In this document: positions 1 through 10,289 of the stretch, one piece after another | How the letters are laid out: each line of letters starts with the position of its first letter | How positions within the stretch are numbered: the stretch's first letter is position 1 | Assembly: GCA_027451985.1 (NCBI GenBank) | Contig: DAIDHS010000002.1 | Span: 1-64,000 of the forward strand | Reading direction: 5' to 3' | From: Elusimicrobiota bacterium | Lineage (GTDB): Bacteria > Elusimicrobiota > Elusimicrobia > UBA1565 > UBA9628 | DNA length: 64,000 nucleotides | Translations under genes and position numbers: made by a program | The notes under the pieces: generated by a model | What the model saw: the letters and a program-made list of their open reading frames with translations, nothing else | The model's database searches: none | Told to the model about the DNA's origin: nothing

Positions 1-2195
1 TCCTCCAGCGCGATGCCCACCGTCGGCCCGGGCTTCGTCGATTTCATCGCATATCCGGGACGCGAACTCGACGTCAAATAATCCCCGATGTGAATGGGCC
101 CGCCCTCCAAATCCACCTTCACCGGCACGCGCCCCGTCAAGGTGATGGGCGGGTTGCTCTCGTCCTTGGGGTCCCCCAACTCGATGCCGGGGGACGTCGA
201 GACCACCCCGAAGATGTCCGCCTCGTAGGGCTTTTGCGATTTTTCTACCGCCACCGCAATACGCTTGCCCGAAGGCGAGTCGTGCGGGCCCACGCTGGAC
301 TGATCCAGCACCGTGGCGTTTTTTTCGGGATCGCGACTCAAGACCACCACGTCACCAGGAGAGACGTCCTGCCCCGGGTAGCGCTCGGCCAAGTCGGGCG
401 CGCCGGGGTGCATGTTGCCATAGATGTCGTAGGCGTAGACGCTGGCCCAGGCGTCCGGAGTCGAGGTGCCGATGGTGCCGTGGTTGTTGCCGTTGCAAGG
501 CACCAAGCCGCCAGCGGCCGTGGTGCACACGTCGCCAGCCAAGGTCGCCGCGCCCGTGTTGGTCACTTGGTAGGAGCCCCCGGTCCCGAAGAAGGTGCTG
601 CCGGTGACCGTCAAATCATTCGCTCCAGCGCCCGTGGCCGTGGTGCCCGTTCCTATGGATGTTCCCGCGGAAGTGCCACCGGCGATGGTTAACCCAGCGG
701 CGCTATCGTTGTGTATTCCGCCTCGCGCTTGGATTTGAGTCTGGAAGTAAGGCGTGCCGCCGGAAACATAAAGCCCCCCCGGTATCACGATGTAGGAGCT
801 GGCGTAGATATATGGATTGGCCGCGGCGAATCTCAAGTTGCCGGATCCGTTTTGCGCGCCCGCGATGTCCAAGTAGCCGGCCAACTGCATGTTGCCGCTG
901 GTGTCCAGCGCCGCGGTCGGGGCGACTCCATCGACGCCCCACGTAAACCCTCGGCCCGCCGTGGCGTCCATGGTCGTTTTGATTGAATAATCGGTCACCG
1001 GGCCATAATCGTAAAGAGAACCGTTGCCCATCGTTTCCGCGTAGACATTGCCGCTGTTCCAAAAATAAATGCCGTCGCCGTTGGCGGCGGCGACAGGATA
1101 ATCGGCGTTCGCGGCAAGGCTCGTGGCGATACTTGTCGTACCGGATCCCGTCACCGCGCCGGAAAGCGTGATCGCTTGGTTGCCCGTAATAAAAGCGGGA
1201 GCGCCGGTGACTTGCGACCACGGCACCGTGCCCACGGTCAATGCTCCGTTATTGAAGTACCAGGCCCACGCGCTGCTCGATTCATTGTAAAACCCCTGGA
1301 TGTTCGCGCCCGCGTCGACCATCAGCACGCTCGGATAAGAACTCGGGACGCCGGTGAAATTGATGCCCGCATAGCCGCCGTTTGATCCGGAGATATCCAG
1401 AGAGCCATAGCTGCCCGAAAAATCTTGAATCAACGTGCTTCCCGTTGCGCTCAAGCCGATGCCCGTGCGGGCCGTGGCCGCGGTCGTTCCCCCGGTGCCG
1501 CCGTTGGCCAAGCCGACTGTCCCGGTCAGCGAAATATTCGGCGCGGTCCCGCCTGATGAAGCCAACGGAGCCGAGGCTGTCACCCCGGTCACCCCGGTGC
1601 CCGCCGGTGTGCCGCACGTCAAAGTTCCGCCCACCGCCGATACGTATTGCCCCAGCGAGCACGCCGTAGGAAATCCCGTCAGGCTGCCCCAGGGCAAGTT
1701 CGTCAGCAGGGCGCCGCTGACAGCCGGCAACTGGCTTGATCCGTTTAACTGCACCAGCTCGCTCGCTCCGTTGAAGGTATTTCCTTGCAGAGTCAGTTGG
1801 CCGAAGCCGCCGCCGTTGTTCGACGCCTCCAAGGCGTTGGCGGTTATATCGTAATAGATCGTCCCGTTTCCCGCGTAAGCTGTAGGAGCCGTCGTCGCGA
1901 CGAAGAGCGCCGCGCCCTTGAAGGTCGAGCTGCCGTCGACCAAGAGCTTGTTCATGATCTCGAAGGTCTGGGCCGAGGCGTCGGGAGGGTTCAAGAGCGC
2001 GCCAAGAAGCGCCGCGGCAACGGCCAAAGGTCCGCGAACCAAGGTTTGCCTGAAGCCGGGCGCGCGAGAGGAGGCCGTAAGGACCGCCGATTCAGGCGCA
2101 AAAAGTCCGGCGTTGAGCAACGCCGCGCTTAAAATAGCGGCCAGAAAAGATTTTCCGCGATTCTTTTTGCGTTTGGGTGAGTCCGGCCCCAACAT
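1..2195 (-). CDS. Secreted/surface phage tail-fibre-like protein; 3' end of the gene lies outside the window
   Basis: Minus-strand frame open from ATG at 2195 to the window edge (MLGPDSPKRKKNRGKSFLAAILSAALL...), absent from the ORF track because its stop is outside. Contains GLANGGTGGTTAATARTGIG (tail-fibre-repeat-like) and a C-terminal AERYPGQDVSPGDVVVL...GVVSTSPGIELG...LTGRVPVKVDLEGGPIHIGDYLTSSSRPGYAMKS module. RBS-like GGAAGGGGAGG upstream. Confidence 0.75.
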   Translation of the reverse strand, partial: MLGPDSPKRKKNRGKSFLAAILSAALLNAGLFAPESAVLTASSRAPGFRQTLVRGPLAVAAALLGALLNPPDASAQTFEIMNKLLVDGSSTFKGAALFVATTAPTAYAGNGTIYYDITANALEASNNGGGFGQLTLQGNTFNGASELVQLNGSSQLPAVSGALLTNLPWGSLTGFPTACSLGQYVSAVGGTLTCGTPAGTGVTGVTASAPLASSGGTAPNISLTGTVGLANGGTGGTTAATARTGIGLSATGSTLIQDFSGSYGSLDISGSNGGYAGINFTGVPSSYPSVLMVDAGANIQGFYNESSSAWAWYFNNGALTVGTVPWSQVTGAPAFITGNQAITLSGAVTGSGTTSIATSLAANADYPVAAANGDGIYFWNSGNVYAETMGNGSLYDYGPVTDYSIKTTMDATAGRGFTWGVDGVAPTAALDTSGNMQLAGYLDIAGAQNGSGNLRFAAANPYIYASSYIVIPGGLYVSGGTPYFQTQIQARGGIHNDSAAGLTIAGGTSAGTSIGTGTTATGAGANDLTVTGSTFFGTGGSYQVTNTGAATLAGDVCTTAAGGLVPCNGNNHGTIGTSTPDAWASVYAYDIYGNMHPGAPDLAERYPGQDVSPGDVVVLSRDPEKNATVLDQSSVGPHDSPSGKRIAVAVEKSQKPYEADIFGVVSTSPGIELGDPKDESNPPITLTGRVPVKVDLEGGPIHIGDYLTSSSRPGYAMKSTKPGPTVGIALE

Positions 2196-2236
2196 CCAGA
2201 CCTCCCCTTCCTTTAAATTATCTTAAGGACTAAATA

Positions 2237-2265
2237 AGTGTAGTCCTAGCTTGGTTTTCTGTCAA
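2237..2265 (-). promoter_or_regulatory. sigma70-type promoter TTGACA-N17-TACACT
   Basis: Minus strand: TTGACA at 2265..2260 and TACACT at 2242..2237 with a 17-nt spacer, upstream of the tail-fibre-like gene. Confidence 0.6.
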
Positions 2266-2280
2266 GGAGAGGCGGGAACT

Positions 2281-3093
2281 TTAGGCCCCGCCCGTTGCGT
2301 TGTAAACGCGCGGCAGGCCGTTATTCTGCTTATAAGGCCTGGCCCAAGCCGCAGGGCAGGTTCCGCCGAGGCACGGGATGATGGCGTCGATGCCCCGGTC
2401 GGCGCGGTGGATGAAGAGTCCTTTAACGCTCTGGGAAGCGTTCGCGGGGCCGGGCTCGTCCGTGTAGAGCGCCCACGTTCCGGCGGTTTTCAGCAGCCGA
2501 AGATTCAACTCCGCCTCGCGGCTTTTTCCGAAGAGCGAGTAATGCTTGAGGTAGATGATGGTGATGACCCCGCCGGTTTGCGGGTCCACGCCCGCAGCCA
2601 GAACGCGGATGGCCGAAGTGCTGAAAATCGCGTGGCAGAGCTCGACGCCGCAGTTTTGGTCCTCGCCGAGCCTGGCCGCGCCGCGGACCGAGCAGGACCG
2701 GATGGGCCCGTCCACGGGAAAATTCCGCCTATTCTCCGGGTGATCCGACGACGTGAAGGACAAATCCGAAATGTCGCCCGCGGCGTCCAAATCCAGCGAG
2801 AATTCCATGTAGGAAGAAGGCGTGTCGTCGTTGTCCACGCGGACCAGATCTTCCCGCGCGGCGGCCTGGGCCGGGGCAATCGGCGTCTCTTCTTGAGCGG
2901 CAAAAACGGGTGTCAAAAGCGCTCCGGCCGGGAAAGGCGCCTCGGCTTGCCGCAAAGTCTGCGATTGGACTAAATTAAGCTGGGCGAAGAAGCCGGCGCC
3001 CTCTTGGGCTCCGGCCGGGCATGCGGCCGCAGCGCAAAAGAGCGTGGCCAGGCTCCAGAACCCGCGGCGCGCCAGCTTTCGGTTTAAAACCAT
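2281..3093 (-). CDS. Exported hypothetical protein
   Basis: Signal-peptide-like N-terminus MVLNRKLARRGFWSLATLFCAAAACPAGAQ. The 3657 start in the ORF track is an over-extension into sucD antisense. Confidence 0.6.
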   Translation of the reverse strand: MVLNRKLARRGFWSLATLFCAAAACPAGAQEGAGFFAQLNLVQSQTLRQAEAPFPAGALLTPVFAAQEETPIAPAQAAAREDLVRVDNDDTPSSYMEFSLDLDAAGDISDLSFTSSDHPENRRNFPVDGPIRSCSVRGAARLGEDQNCGVELCHAIFSTSAIRVLAAGVDPQTGGVITIIYLKHYSLFGKSREAELNLRLLKTAGTWALYTDEPGPANASQSVKGLFIHRADRGIDAIIPCLGGTCPAAWARPYKQNNGLPRVYNATGGA

Positions 3094-3170
3094 CGACACA
3101 TCATACCACAAGAAAGGACGAAAATGAACGCACGCCGGCCCTGAGGAGCCACGGGGCCGCCGCTCGGATG

Positions 3171-4064
<894 letters not shown>

Positions 4065-4107
4065 GGTTTGCCTCCCATATCCTTAGGACGCAAACCATTT
4101 CCGTTGG

Positions 4108-5274
4108 TCATGCCGCCCCCTTGGCCGCGGCGACGGCTTTTTGCGCCGCGCCCCACAAATCGTCCGCCTGGATAAGCTTCACACCTGAGCGGGCCAGAAG
4201 CTCGTTGCCCTTGTCCACGTTGGTGCCCTGCAGCCGCACCACCAGAGGCACGCGCATCTTGACGCGTTTTAAGGCCGCCAGGATGCCGCCGGCGATGACG
4301 TCGCACTTGACGATGCCGCCGAAGATGTTGACCAGCACCGCCTGGACCTTGGGATCTTTCAGGATGATCGTGAAAGCCTTGGTGACCCGCTCCTCGTCCG
4401 CCGAGCCGCCCACGTCCAAGAAATTGGCGGGCGTGCCGCCGGCCAAGCCAATCGTGTCCATCGTGGCCATGGCCAGGCCCGCGCCGTTGACCATGCAGCC
4501 GATGTTGCCGTCCAAGCCCACGTAGGAGATGCCGGCCTTCTTGGCGGCTTTCTCCAGGGCCGAGGACTCGTGATCGACGAGCTTGGCCAAGTCGGGATGC
4601 CGGAACAAGGCGTTGTCGTCCGCCACGATTTTGGCGTCCAAAGCCGCCAGACCCTTGGAGGTCAGGGCCAGGGGATTGATTTCCAAAAGGCTCAAGTCGT
4701 AATCAATGAAGATGCGGCACAGAGCCCGCGCCATGCGCGCGAACTCGCCCACCTTGTCCGCGGGCACGCCCATGGCGAAGGCCAGGCGGCGGGCGGCGTA
4801 GGCGGGCAGTCCCGCGTCCACGTCCACAGGCACGCGCAGGATGGCCTCCGGCTTTTCTTCCGCCAGCGTTTCGATTTCCATGCCGCCCTGGCCCGAGGCC
4901 ACGACGACCGGGGACGCGCTTTGGCGGTCCAAGACCACGGAAAAGTAGTACTCCTTCTCGATTTTGGCGGCGCCCTCGATGAGCACCGAGTCCACCTTGA
5001 TGCCTTGCCCCGCGGTCTGATGCGTGGACAAAGTCATGCCCAGGATGGACTTGGCGACGGCCTGCGCCTCCTTTGGAGTCTTTGCGACCTTGATGCCGCC
5101 GGCCTTGCCGCGCCCGCCGGCCAGCACTTGAGCCTTGATGACCCAGGGGCCCTTGCCGGCCTTCTTGAGCGCGGCGTTGAGCCGTCCGACCGTCTCAATG
5201 ACGCCGCCGGACGGCGGCACGCTCACGCCGCGGGCCTTTAAGATCTCCTTGGACTCCCACTCGAGAAGCTTCAT
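4108..5274 (-). CDS. sucC: Succinyl-CoA synthetase beta subunit
   Basis: MKLLEWESKEILKARGVSVPPSG..., GCMVNGAGLAMATMD, FLDVGGSADEERV, NIFGGIVKCDVIAGGI. Confidence 0.95.
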   Translation of the reverse strand: MKLLEWESKEILKARGVSVPPSGGVIETVGRLNAALKKAGKGPWVIKAQVLAGGRGKAGGIKVAKTPKEAQAVAKSILGMTLSTHQTAGQGIKVDSVLIEGAAKIEKEYYFSVVLDRQSASPVVVASGQGGMEIETLAEEKPEAILRVPVDVDAGLPAYAARRLAFAMGVPADKVGEFARMARALCRIFIDYDLSLLEINPLALTSKGLAALDAKIVADDNALFRHPDLAKLVDHESSALEKAAKKAGISYVGLDGNIGCMVNGAGLAMATMDTIGLAGGTPANFLDVGGSADEERVTKAFTIILKDPKVQAVLVNIFGGIVKCDVIAGGILAALKRVKMRVPLVVRLQGTNVDKGNELLARSGVKLIQADDLWGAAQKAVAAAKGAA

Positions 5275-5280
5275 CGCCCG

Positions 5281-6471
5281 CTATCTTTGGGCCAGCGGCG
5301 GGAACTTCCGCGCCGCGGGTCCGATGTAGAGCGCATTGGGCCTGAAGAGCCGGTTTTCCTGCCAGTACTCGAGCACGTGCGCGGTCCAGCCGGCCACGCG
5401 CGCGATGGCGAAGATGGGCGTGAAGATGTCCGTGGGAATGCCCATCTGGTGGTAGATGATGCCGGAGTAAAGATCCACGTTAGGGAAGATGCCTTGTTTA
5501 CCCTTCTTCTGGATCATCACTTCCTCGATGCGCTCGGTGATCTGGAAAAGCCGCGAGGCCTTGGTCTTCTCGGAGGCGCGGCGGGCGTACTCTTTGAGCA
5601 GGCGGGCGCGCGGATCGTAGGCCTTGTACATGCGGTGCCCGAAGCCCATGATCTTCTTCTTCTTGGCCAAGGCGTCGTCCACGTAAGTCTCCACGCGGGC
5701 TGGGTCGCCGATTTCAAGCAGCATTTTCAGAACGGCTTCATTGGCGCCGCCGTGCAGAGGCCCTTTGAGCGTGCCCACGCCGGCCGAGATGGCGGAGTAC
5801 ATGTCCGACAAGGTCGAGGCCGTCACCAGCGAGGAGAAGGTGGACGCGTTCATCTCATGGTCCAAATGGAGCACCATGGCGACGTCCATGACCTTGGCGG
5901 TAGTGTCGTCGGGCTTCTCGCCGAAAAGCATGTAGAGGAAGTTGGCCGCGTGCGAGAGCTTGGGGTCGGGCTCGACCGGCGTCTGGTTCTGGCGCAGGCG
6001 GTGGAACGCCGCCACGATGGTCGGGAAGCGCACGGTCAAGGCGATGGCCCGGTTCAGGTTGGCCTCGGGCGAGCGCTCCGGATTGTGATCGAACGCGGCG
6101 AGCAGCGACACGATGGTGCGCAGGGCGTCCATCGGGTGGCAGGTGTGCGGCAGGAGCTTGATGAAGTCCATGACCTGCTGCGGCAGGGTTCTCAGCTTGG
6201 AAAACTCGTCTTTGAAAGCCTCGAGTTCTTTGACGTTGGGCAGCCGCCCATGCCAGAACAGGTAGGCAACTTCCTCATAGGTCGCGGAGCCGTTGACGAC
6301 CTCCTCGATGGGATAGCCCATGTAGTAGAGCTTGCCCGCAGCGCCGTCGATGGAGCAAAGCTTGGATTTAGCCGCGACCACGCCTTCGAGGCCGGGGGAG
6401 TACGATTCAGGCGTCTTGTTGTCCATCACGGATTTAAGCAACGCATCGGCATTGGATTTTGCTTCGGGCAT
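5281..6471 (-). CDS. gltA: Citrate synthase
   Basis: LEGVVAAKSKLCSIDG, HLDHEMNASTFSSLVTASTLSDMYSAISAGVGTLKGPLHGGANEAV, MGFGHRMYKAYDPRA. Confidence 0.95.
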   Translation of the reverse strand: MPEAKSNADALLKSVMDNKTPESYSPGLEGVVAAKSKLCSIDGAAGKLYYMGYPIEEVVNGSATYEEVAYLFWHGRLPNVKELEAFKDEFSKLRTLPQQVMDFIKLLPHTCHPMDALRTIVSLLAAFDHNPERSPEANLNRAIALTVRFPTIVAAFHRLRQNQTPVEPDPKLSHAANFLYMLFGEKPDDTTAKVMDVAMVLHLDHEMNASTFSSLVTASTLSDMYSAISAGVGTLKGPLHGGANEAVLKMLLEIGDPARVETYVDDALAKKKKIMGFGHRMYKAYDPRARLLKEYARRASEKTKASRLFQITERIEEVMIQKKGKQGIFPNVDLYSGIIYHQMGIPTDIFTPIFAIARVAGWTAHVLEYWQENRLFRPNALYIGPAARKFPPLAQR

Positions 6472-6481
6472 AAAAGCCTCC

Positions 6482-7525
6482 TTAGTTGACGCTCCACGTC
6501 TCGGTTCCCGTCAAAAGCTTCTGCAAATCCGGCGTGCCGGACTTCTTCGCGGCCGCGATCTGCTCCTCCATGAGTTCGTGCAGGATGGGCTGCTTCACAT
6601 CGCGGAAGACCCCCACCGGCGAGGGAAACGGCGGGTGGCTCATGTGCGCCAAAAGGTGAGCCAGGGCGGGGCTCTGCGCCGCCTCGTCGTGGACCAGGAT
6701 GTCGGCCGGGGGCTTGCCCGCCTCGAACTCGACCACCTCGGGCAAGAAGCCCTTGCCCAGGCGTATGCCGCGGTTCTTGTCTTTGCCGAAGATCAGCGGC
6801 TGGCCGTGGACAAGCTGCACCAAGGCGTCCGAGCGCAAAGACTTGTCCGACGCGTCGGCCCAGGCGCCGTCGTTGAAGACGATGCAGTTCTGCAGGATCT
6901 CGACAAAGGCCGAGCCCTTGTGCAGGGCGGCGCGGCGCAGGACCTCGCCCAAGGAAGGCAAGTCCGTGTCCACCGCGCGGGCCACGAAGGTGGCCTCGGA
7001 GGCCAGGGCGATGGCCAGCGGGTTGATGGGCTGGTCGATGGATCCATAGGGCGTCGACTTGGTCTTTTTGCCGAATTCAGAGGTCGGCGAGGCCTGGCCC
7101 TTGGTCAGGCCGTAAATCTTGTTGTTGAAGAGCAGAATCTTGATGTCCACGTTCTTCCTGAGCGCGTGGATGAGATGGTTGCCGCCGATGGACAAGGCGT
7201 CGCCGTCGCCAGTGATGACCCAGACCTGCAGATCGGGGCGGGCGCACTTCAAGCCCGTGGCCACGGTCGGCGCGCGGCCATGGATGGAGTGGAAGCCGTA
7301 GGTGTTCATGTAATAAGGAAAGCGCGAGGAGCAGCCGATGCCCGAGACGAATACGTATTTCTCCCGCGGGATGCCCATGGACGGCAGGAGTTTCTGCACC
7401 GTGGCCAGGATGGCGAAGTCGCCGCAGCCGGGACACCAGCGGACCATCTGATCCGAGGTGAAGTCTTTCTTGGCCATGGCGGGGACCGGGCCCGCGGCCG
7501 GCAGCTTGGTCAGTTCCTCGTCCAT
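6482..7525 (-). CDS. korB: 2-oxoacid (probably 2-oxoglutarate):ferredoxin oxidoreductase, beta subunit
   Basis: WCPGCGDFAILA, GIGCSSRFPYYMNTYGFHSIHGRAPTVATGLK, TPP-binding GDGDALSIGGNHLIHALRKN. Confidence 0.92.
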   Translation of the reverse strand: MDEELTKLPAAGPVPAMAKKDFTSDQMVRWCPGCGDFAILATVQKLLPSMGIPREKYVFVSGIGCSSRFPYYMNTYGFHSIHGRAPTVATGLKCARPDLQVWVITGDGDALSIGGNHLIHALRKNVDIKILLFNNKIYGLTKGQASPTSEFGKKTKSTPYGSIDQPINPLAIALASEATFVARAVDTDLPSLGEVLRRAALHKGSAFVEILQNCIVFNDGAWADASDKSLRSDALVQLVHGQPLIFGKDKNRGIRLGKGFLPEVVEFEAGKPPADILVHDEAAQSPALAHLLAHMSHPPFPSPVGVFRDVKQPILHELMEEQIAAAKKSGTPDLQKLLTGTETWSVN

Positions 7526-7526
7526 T

Positions 7527-9410
7527 TCAATTCCCCCCGCGGCCCTTGTGCGCCGCTTCGATGCCGGCCTCGATTTCGGAAATCTTGAACGGCTGGCCCT
7601 TGACCTTATTGATGCCTACGGCGTTGACCAGATACTTGGCCCGCAGAATTTTAAGCAGCTGGCCGAGGTTCAACTCCGGCACGACGACCGATTCGTAATG
7701 GGACAAGATGGACCCCAAATCCGGCGGCAATGGGTTCAAGTGCCGCAGGTGAACCGCGGCCACGGACATCCCCTTGGCCTGGCAGTTCTTGACCGCGGCG
7801 GTAATGGCACCGTAAGTGCCGCCCCAGCCCACGACCAGAACCTTGCCATTCTTGGGCCCCATGACGGGCGTGGGCGCGATGTCCTGCGTGATCGCGTCGA
7901 CCTTGGCTTGGCGCAGGCGCACCATGCGCTCATGGTTATCCGGATCATAGCTGACGTTGCCGGTGCCCTCAGCCTTTTCCAGGCCGCCGATGCGGTGCTC
8001 GTAGCCGGCCGCGCCCGGGGTGACCCAGGGGCGCGCCAACGTTTTTTCGTCGCGCTCGTAGGGCTTGAAATTCTCCTTGGCCGGCGCCGCGGCAGGTTTA
8101 AAGCGTGGCAGCTTGGCCGCGTCCGGGATGAGCCAGGGCTCGGAGCCGTTGGCCAGGTAGCCGTCCGAAAGGAAGAACACGGGGGTCATGTACTTAACCG
8201 CGATGCGGCAGGCCTCAATGACCATGGTGAAGCACTCGGCGGGCGTCGCCGGGGCTACGACCGGCACCGGGCATTCGCCGTTGCGGCCGTACATGACCTG
8301 CAAAAGATCGGCCTGCTCGGTCTTGGTGGGCAGGCCCGTCGAAGGTCCCCCGCGCTGGACGTCCAAAATCACCAGGGGCAGCTCGGTCATGACGGCCAAA
8401 CCGATGGCCTCGGACTTCAGCGCCACGCCCGGACCGCTGGTGCCGGTGGTGGCGAGCTTGCCGCCGAAGGCCGCGCCGATGGCGGAGCCAATCGCCGCGA
8501 TTTCGTCCTCGGCCTGGAAGGTCATCACGCCGAAATTCTTGTGCTTGGAGAGCTCGTGCAGGATGTCCGAGGCCGGGGTGATGGGATAGCTCCCGTACCA
8601 CAAGGCCAGGCCCGAGAGCTGCGCGGCCGCGACCATCCCCAGAGCGGTCGCCTCGTTGCCGGTGATGTTGCGGTAGACTCCCGGCGCGATGACGGCCTTT
8701 TTGACCGTGTAGTGGTGGCTGAAAATCTCGGCGGTCTCGGCGAAGGCGTTGCCGGCCATCAGGGCCTTCTTGTTGGCTTCGACCATCTCGGGGGTCTTCT
8801 TGAACTTGGCCTCGATCCATTTCAGAGTCGGGTCCATCGGGCGGTCGTAGAGCCAGTACATCATGCCCAGGGCGAAGAAGTTTTTGCAGCGCTCGGCGTG
8901 GACCTTGGTGAGGTTCATGCCCTCCAGGGCGTTCTGGGTCAGGCGCGAGAGCTCGACGGGGATGAGGCGGTAGCTGGAAAGCGAACCGTCCTCAAGCGGG
9001 CTCTTGGCGTAGCCCACTTTGGCCAGGTTGCCGGCGGTAAACGCGTCCTTGTTGGCGATCAAGATGCCGCCGTTTTTCAAGTCCTTGACGTTGGCCTTTA
9101 ACGCCGCCGGATTCATGGCGACCAGCACGTCGGGCGCGTCGCCGGGGGTCAGCACCTCGCGCGAGCTGAAATGAATCTGGAAGCCGCTCACGCCCGGAAG
9201 CGTACCCGCGGGCGCGCGGATTTCCGCCGGGTAGTCGGGCAGGGTGGACAAGTCGTTGCCGGCCAAAGCCGTGGCCGTGGTAAAGCGCATGCCCGTCACC
9301 TGGATGCCGTCGCCGGAGTCTCCGGCGAATCGGATAGTGACCGAGTCGACGGTCTCAACAGGTTTTTCGGGGGTGCTGCTCTGGGAAGGAGGGGTCTGCG
9401 TAGCGCTCAT
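7527..9410 (-). CDS. korA: 2-oxoacid:ferredoxin oxidoreductase, fused gamma-alpha subunit
   Basis: N-terminal gamma-like domain (VTIRFAGDSGDGIQVTG) followed by alpha domain (GNEATALGMVAAAQLSGLALWYGSYPITPASDILHEL; TSGPGVALKSEAIGLAVMTELPLVI). Confidence 0.92.
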   Translation of the reverse strand: MSATQTPPSQSSTPEKPVETVDSVTIRFAGDSGDGIQVTGMRFTTATALAGNDLSTLPDYPAEIRAPAGTLPGVSGFQIHFSSREVLTPGDAPDVLVAMNPAALKANVKDLKNGGILIANKDAFTAGNLAKVGYAKSPLEDGSLSSYRLIPVELSRLTQNALEGMNLTKVHAERCKNFFALGMMYWLYDRPMDPTLKWIEAKFKKTPEMVEANKKALMAGNAFAETAEIFSHHYTVKKAVIAPGVYRNITGNEATALGMVAAAQLSGLALWYGSYPITPASDILHELSKHKNFGVMTFQAEDEIAAIGSAIGAAFGGKLATTGTSGPGVALKSEAIGLAVMTELPLVILDVQRGGPSTGLPTKTEQADLLQVMYGRNGECPVPVVAPATPAECFTMVIEACRIAVKYMTPVFFLSDGYLANGSEPWLIPDAAKLPRFKPAAAPAKENFKPYERDEKTLARPWVTPGAAGYEHRIGGLEKAEGTGNVSYDPDNHERMVRLRQAKVDAITQDIAPTPVMGPKNGKVLVVGWGGTYGAITAAVKNCQAKGMSVAAVHLRHLNPLPPDLGSILSHYESVVVPELNLGQLLKILRAKYLVNAVGINKVKGQPFKISEIEAGIEAAHKGRGGN

Positions 9411-9509
9411 AAATTCGGGATCCTTATATAAGCTTTGGTTGAAGCGGTATTAAGACTATACCTCTTTGCGCCGGGAGAGATCAAACGGACGGGAGCGCCG
9501 TAGGCGCCG

Positions 9510-10289
9510 TTATAAGACGCGGGCGACGACGACGGTGACGTTGTCCTCGCCGCCTGCGGCGTTGGCAGCCAAGACGAGGCTTTTCACCGTCGCAGAGGCG
9601 TCCTGGCCCGCGGCCAAAATCTCCGCGATTTCCTCGTCCTTGAGCATCTTGGTCAGGCCGTCGGTGGCCAGAAGCAAGGCGTCTGCGGCGCGCAGATCCA
9701 CGTCCGCCAAGTCCGCCTTGACCTCGGGTTCCGTGCCCAGCGCGCGGGTGAGCACGTTGGAGAGCCCCGAGGACGCCGCCTCCGCCTCGGTCATGACGCC
9801 CGCGCGCACGCGTTCCTGCGTCCAGGTGTGGTCGCGCGTCAGGCGGGAGAGCGCTTTTCCGCGGCAAAAATAAATTCGGCTGTCGCCCACATGCGCCAGG
9901 GCGGCCGAGCGCCGGCCAACCCAGGCCGCGGCCACGGTCGTGCCCATGCCGGCGTAGCTCGGCTCCTTGAGGCTCTTTTGGTGGATGCCCGCGTTGGCCG
10001 CGGCGATGAGGCTCTCCAGCGCCCGCGCGCGCGCGGAGGGACCCGCGGCGCCGGCGGGCTCCTCGTCGGGGAAAACCGCGGCGGACTTGGCCCCCTCCGA
10101 CAGGGCCTTGACCGCCATGGCGCTGGCCACCTCGCCGGCGCGGTGTCCGCCCATGCCGTCGGCCACCACCATCAGGCGCAGCGCGGAGTCGAGAGCGAAG
10201 GCATCCTCGTTTTGCGCGCGCACCAAGCCCCTGTCGGTAGCCCCGGCCAAATCCAAGCGCAGGGAGCCGCCCGTCTTCTTGCCGCTCAC
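9510..10289 (-). CDS. PP2C-family Ser/Thr protein phosphatase
   Basis: GATDRGLVRAQNEDAF, MVVADGMGGHRAGE, GMGTTVAAAWV, AHVGDSRIY, LLATDGLTKML, GGEDNVTVVV. GTG start (10289) overlaps the upstream stop (GTGA). Confidence 0.9.
   Translation of the reverse strand: MSGKKTGGSLRLDLAGATDRGLVRAQNEDAFALDSALRLMVVADGMGGHRAGEVASAMAVKALSEGAKSAAVFPDEEPAGAAGPSARARALESLIAAANAGIHQKSLKEPSYAGMGTTVAAAWVGRRSAALAHVGDSRIYFCRGKALSRLTRDHTWTQERVRAGVMTEAEAASSGLSNVLTRALGTEPEVKADLADVDLRAADALLLATDGLTKMLKDEEIAEILAAGQDASATVKSLVLAANAAGGEDNVTVVVARVL

Noticed and set aside
1-2195. Prophage call
   Set aside because: Only a tail-fibre-like module is present; no capsid, terminase, portal or integrase genes nearby.
6332-7588. 418-aa plus-strand ORF
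   Set aside because: Antisense of korB and the start of gltA.
7458-9101. 547-aa plus-strand ORF
   Set aside because: Exact antisense of korA; no recognisable domain and typical GC-rich shadow-ORF composition.
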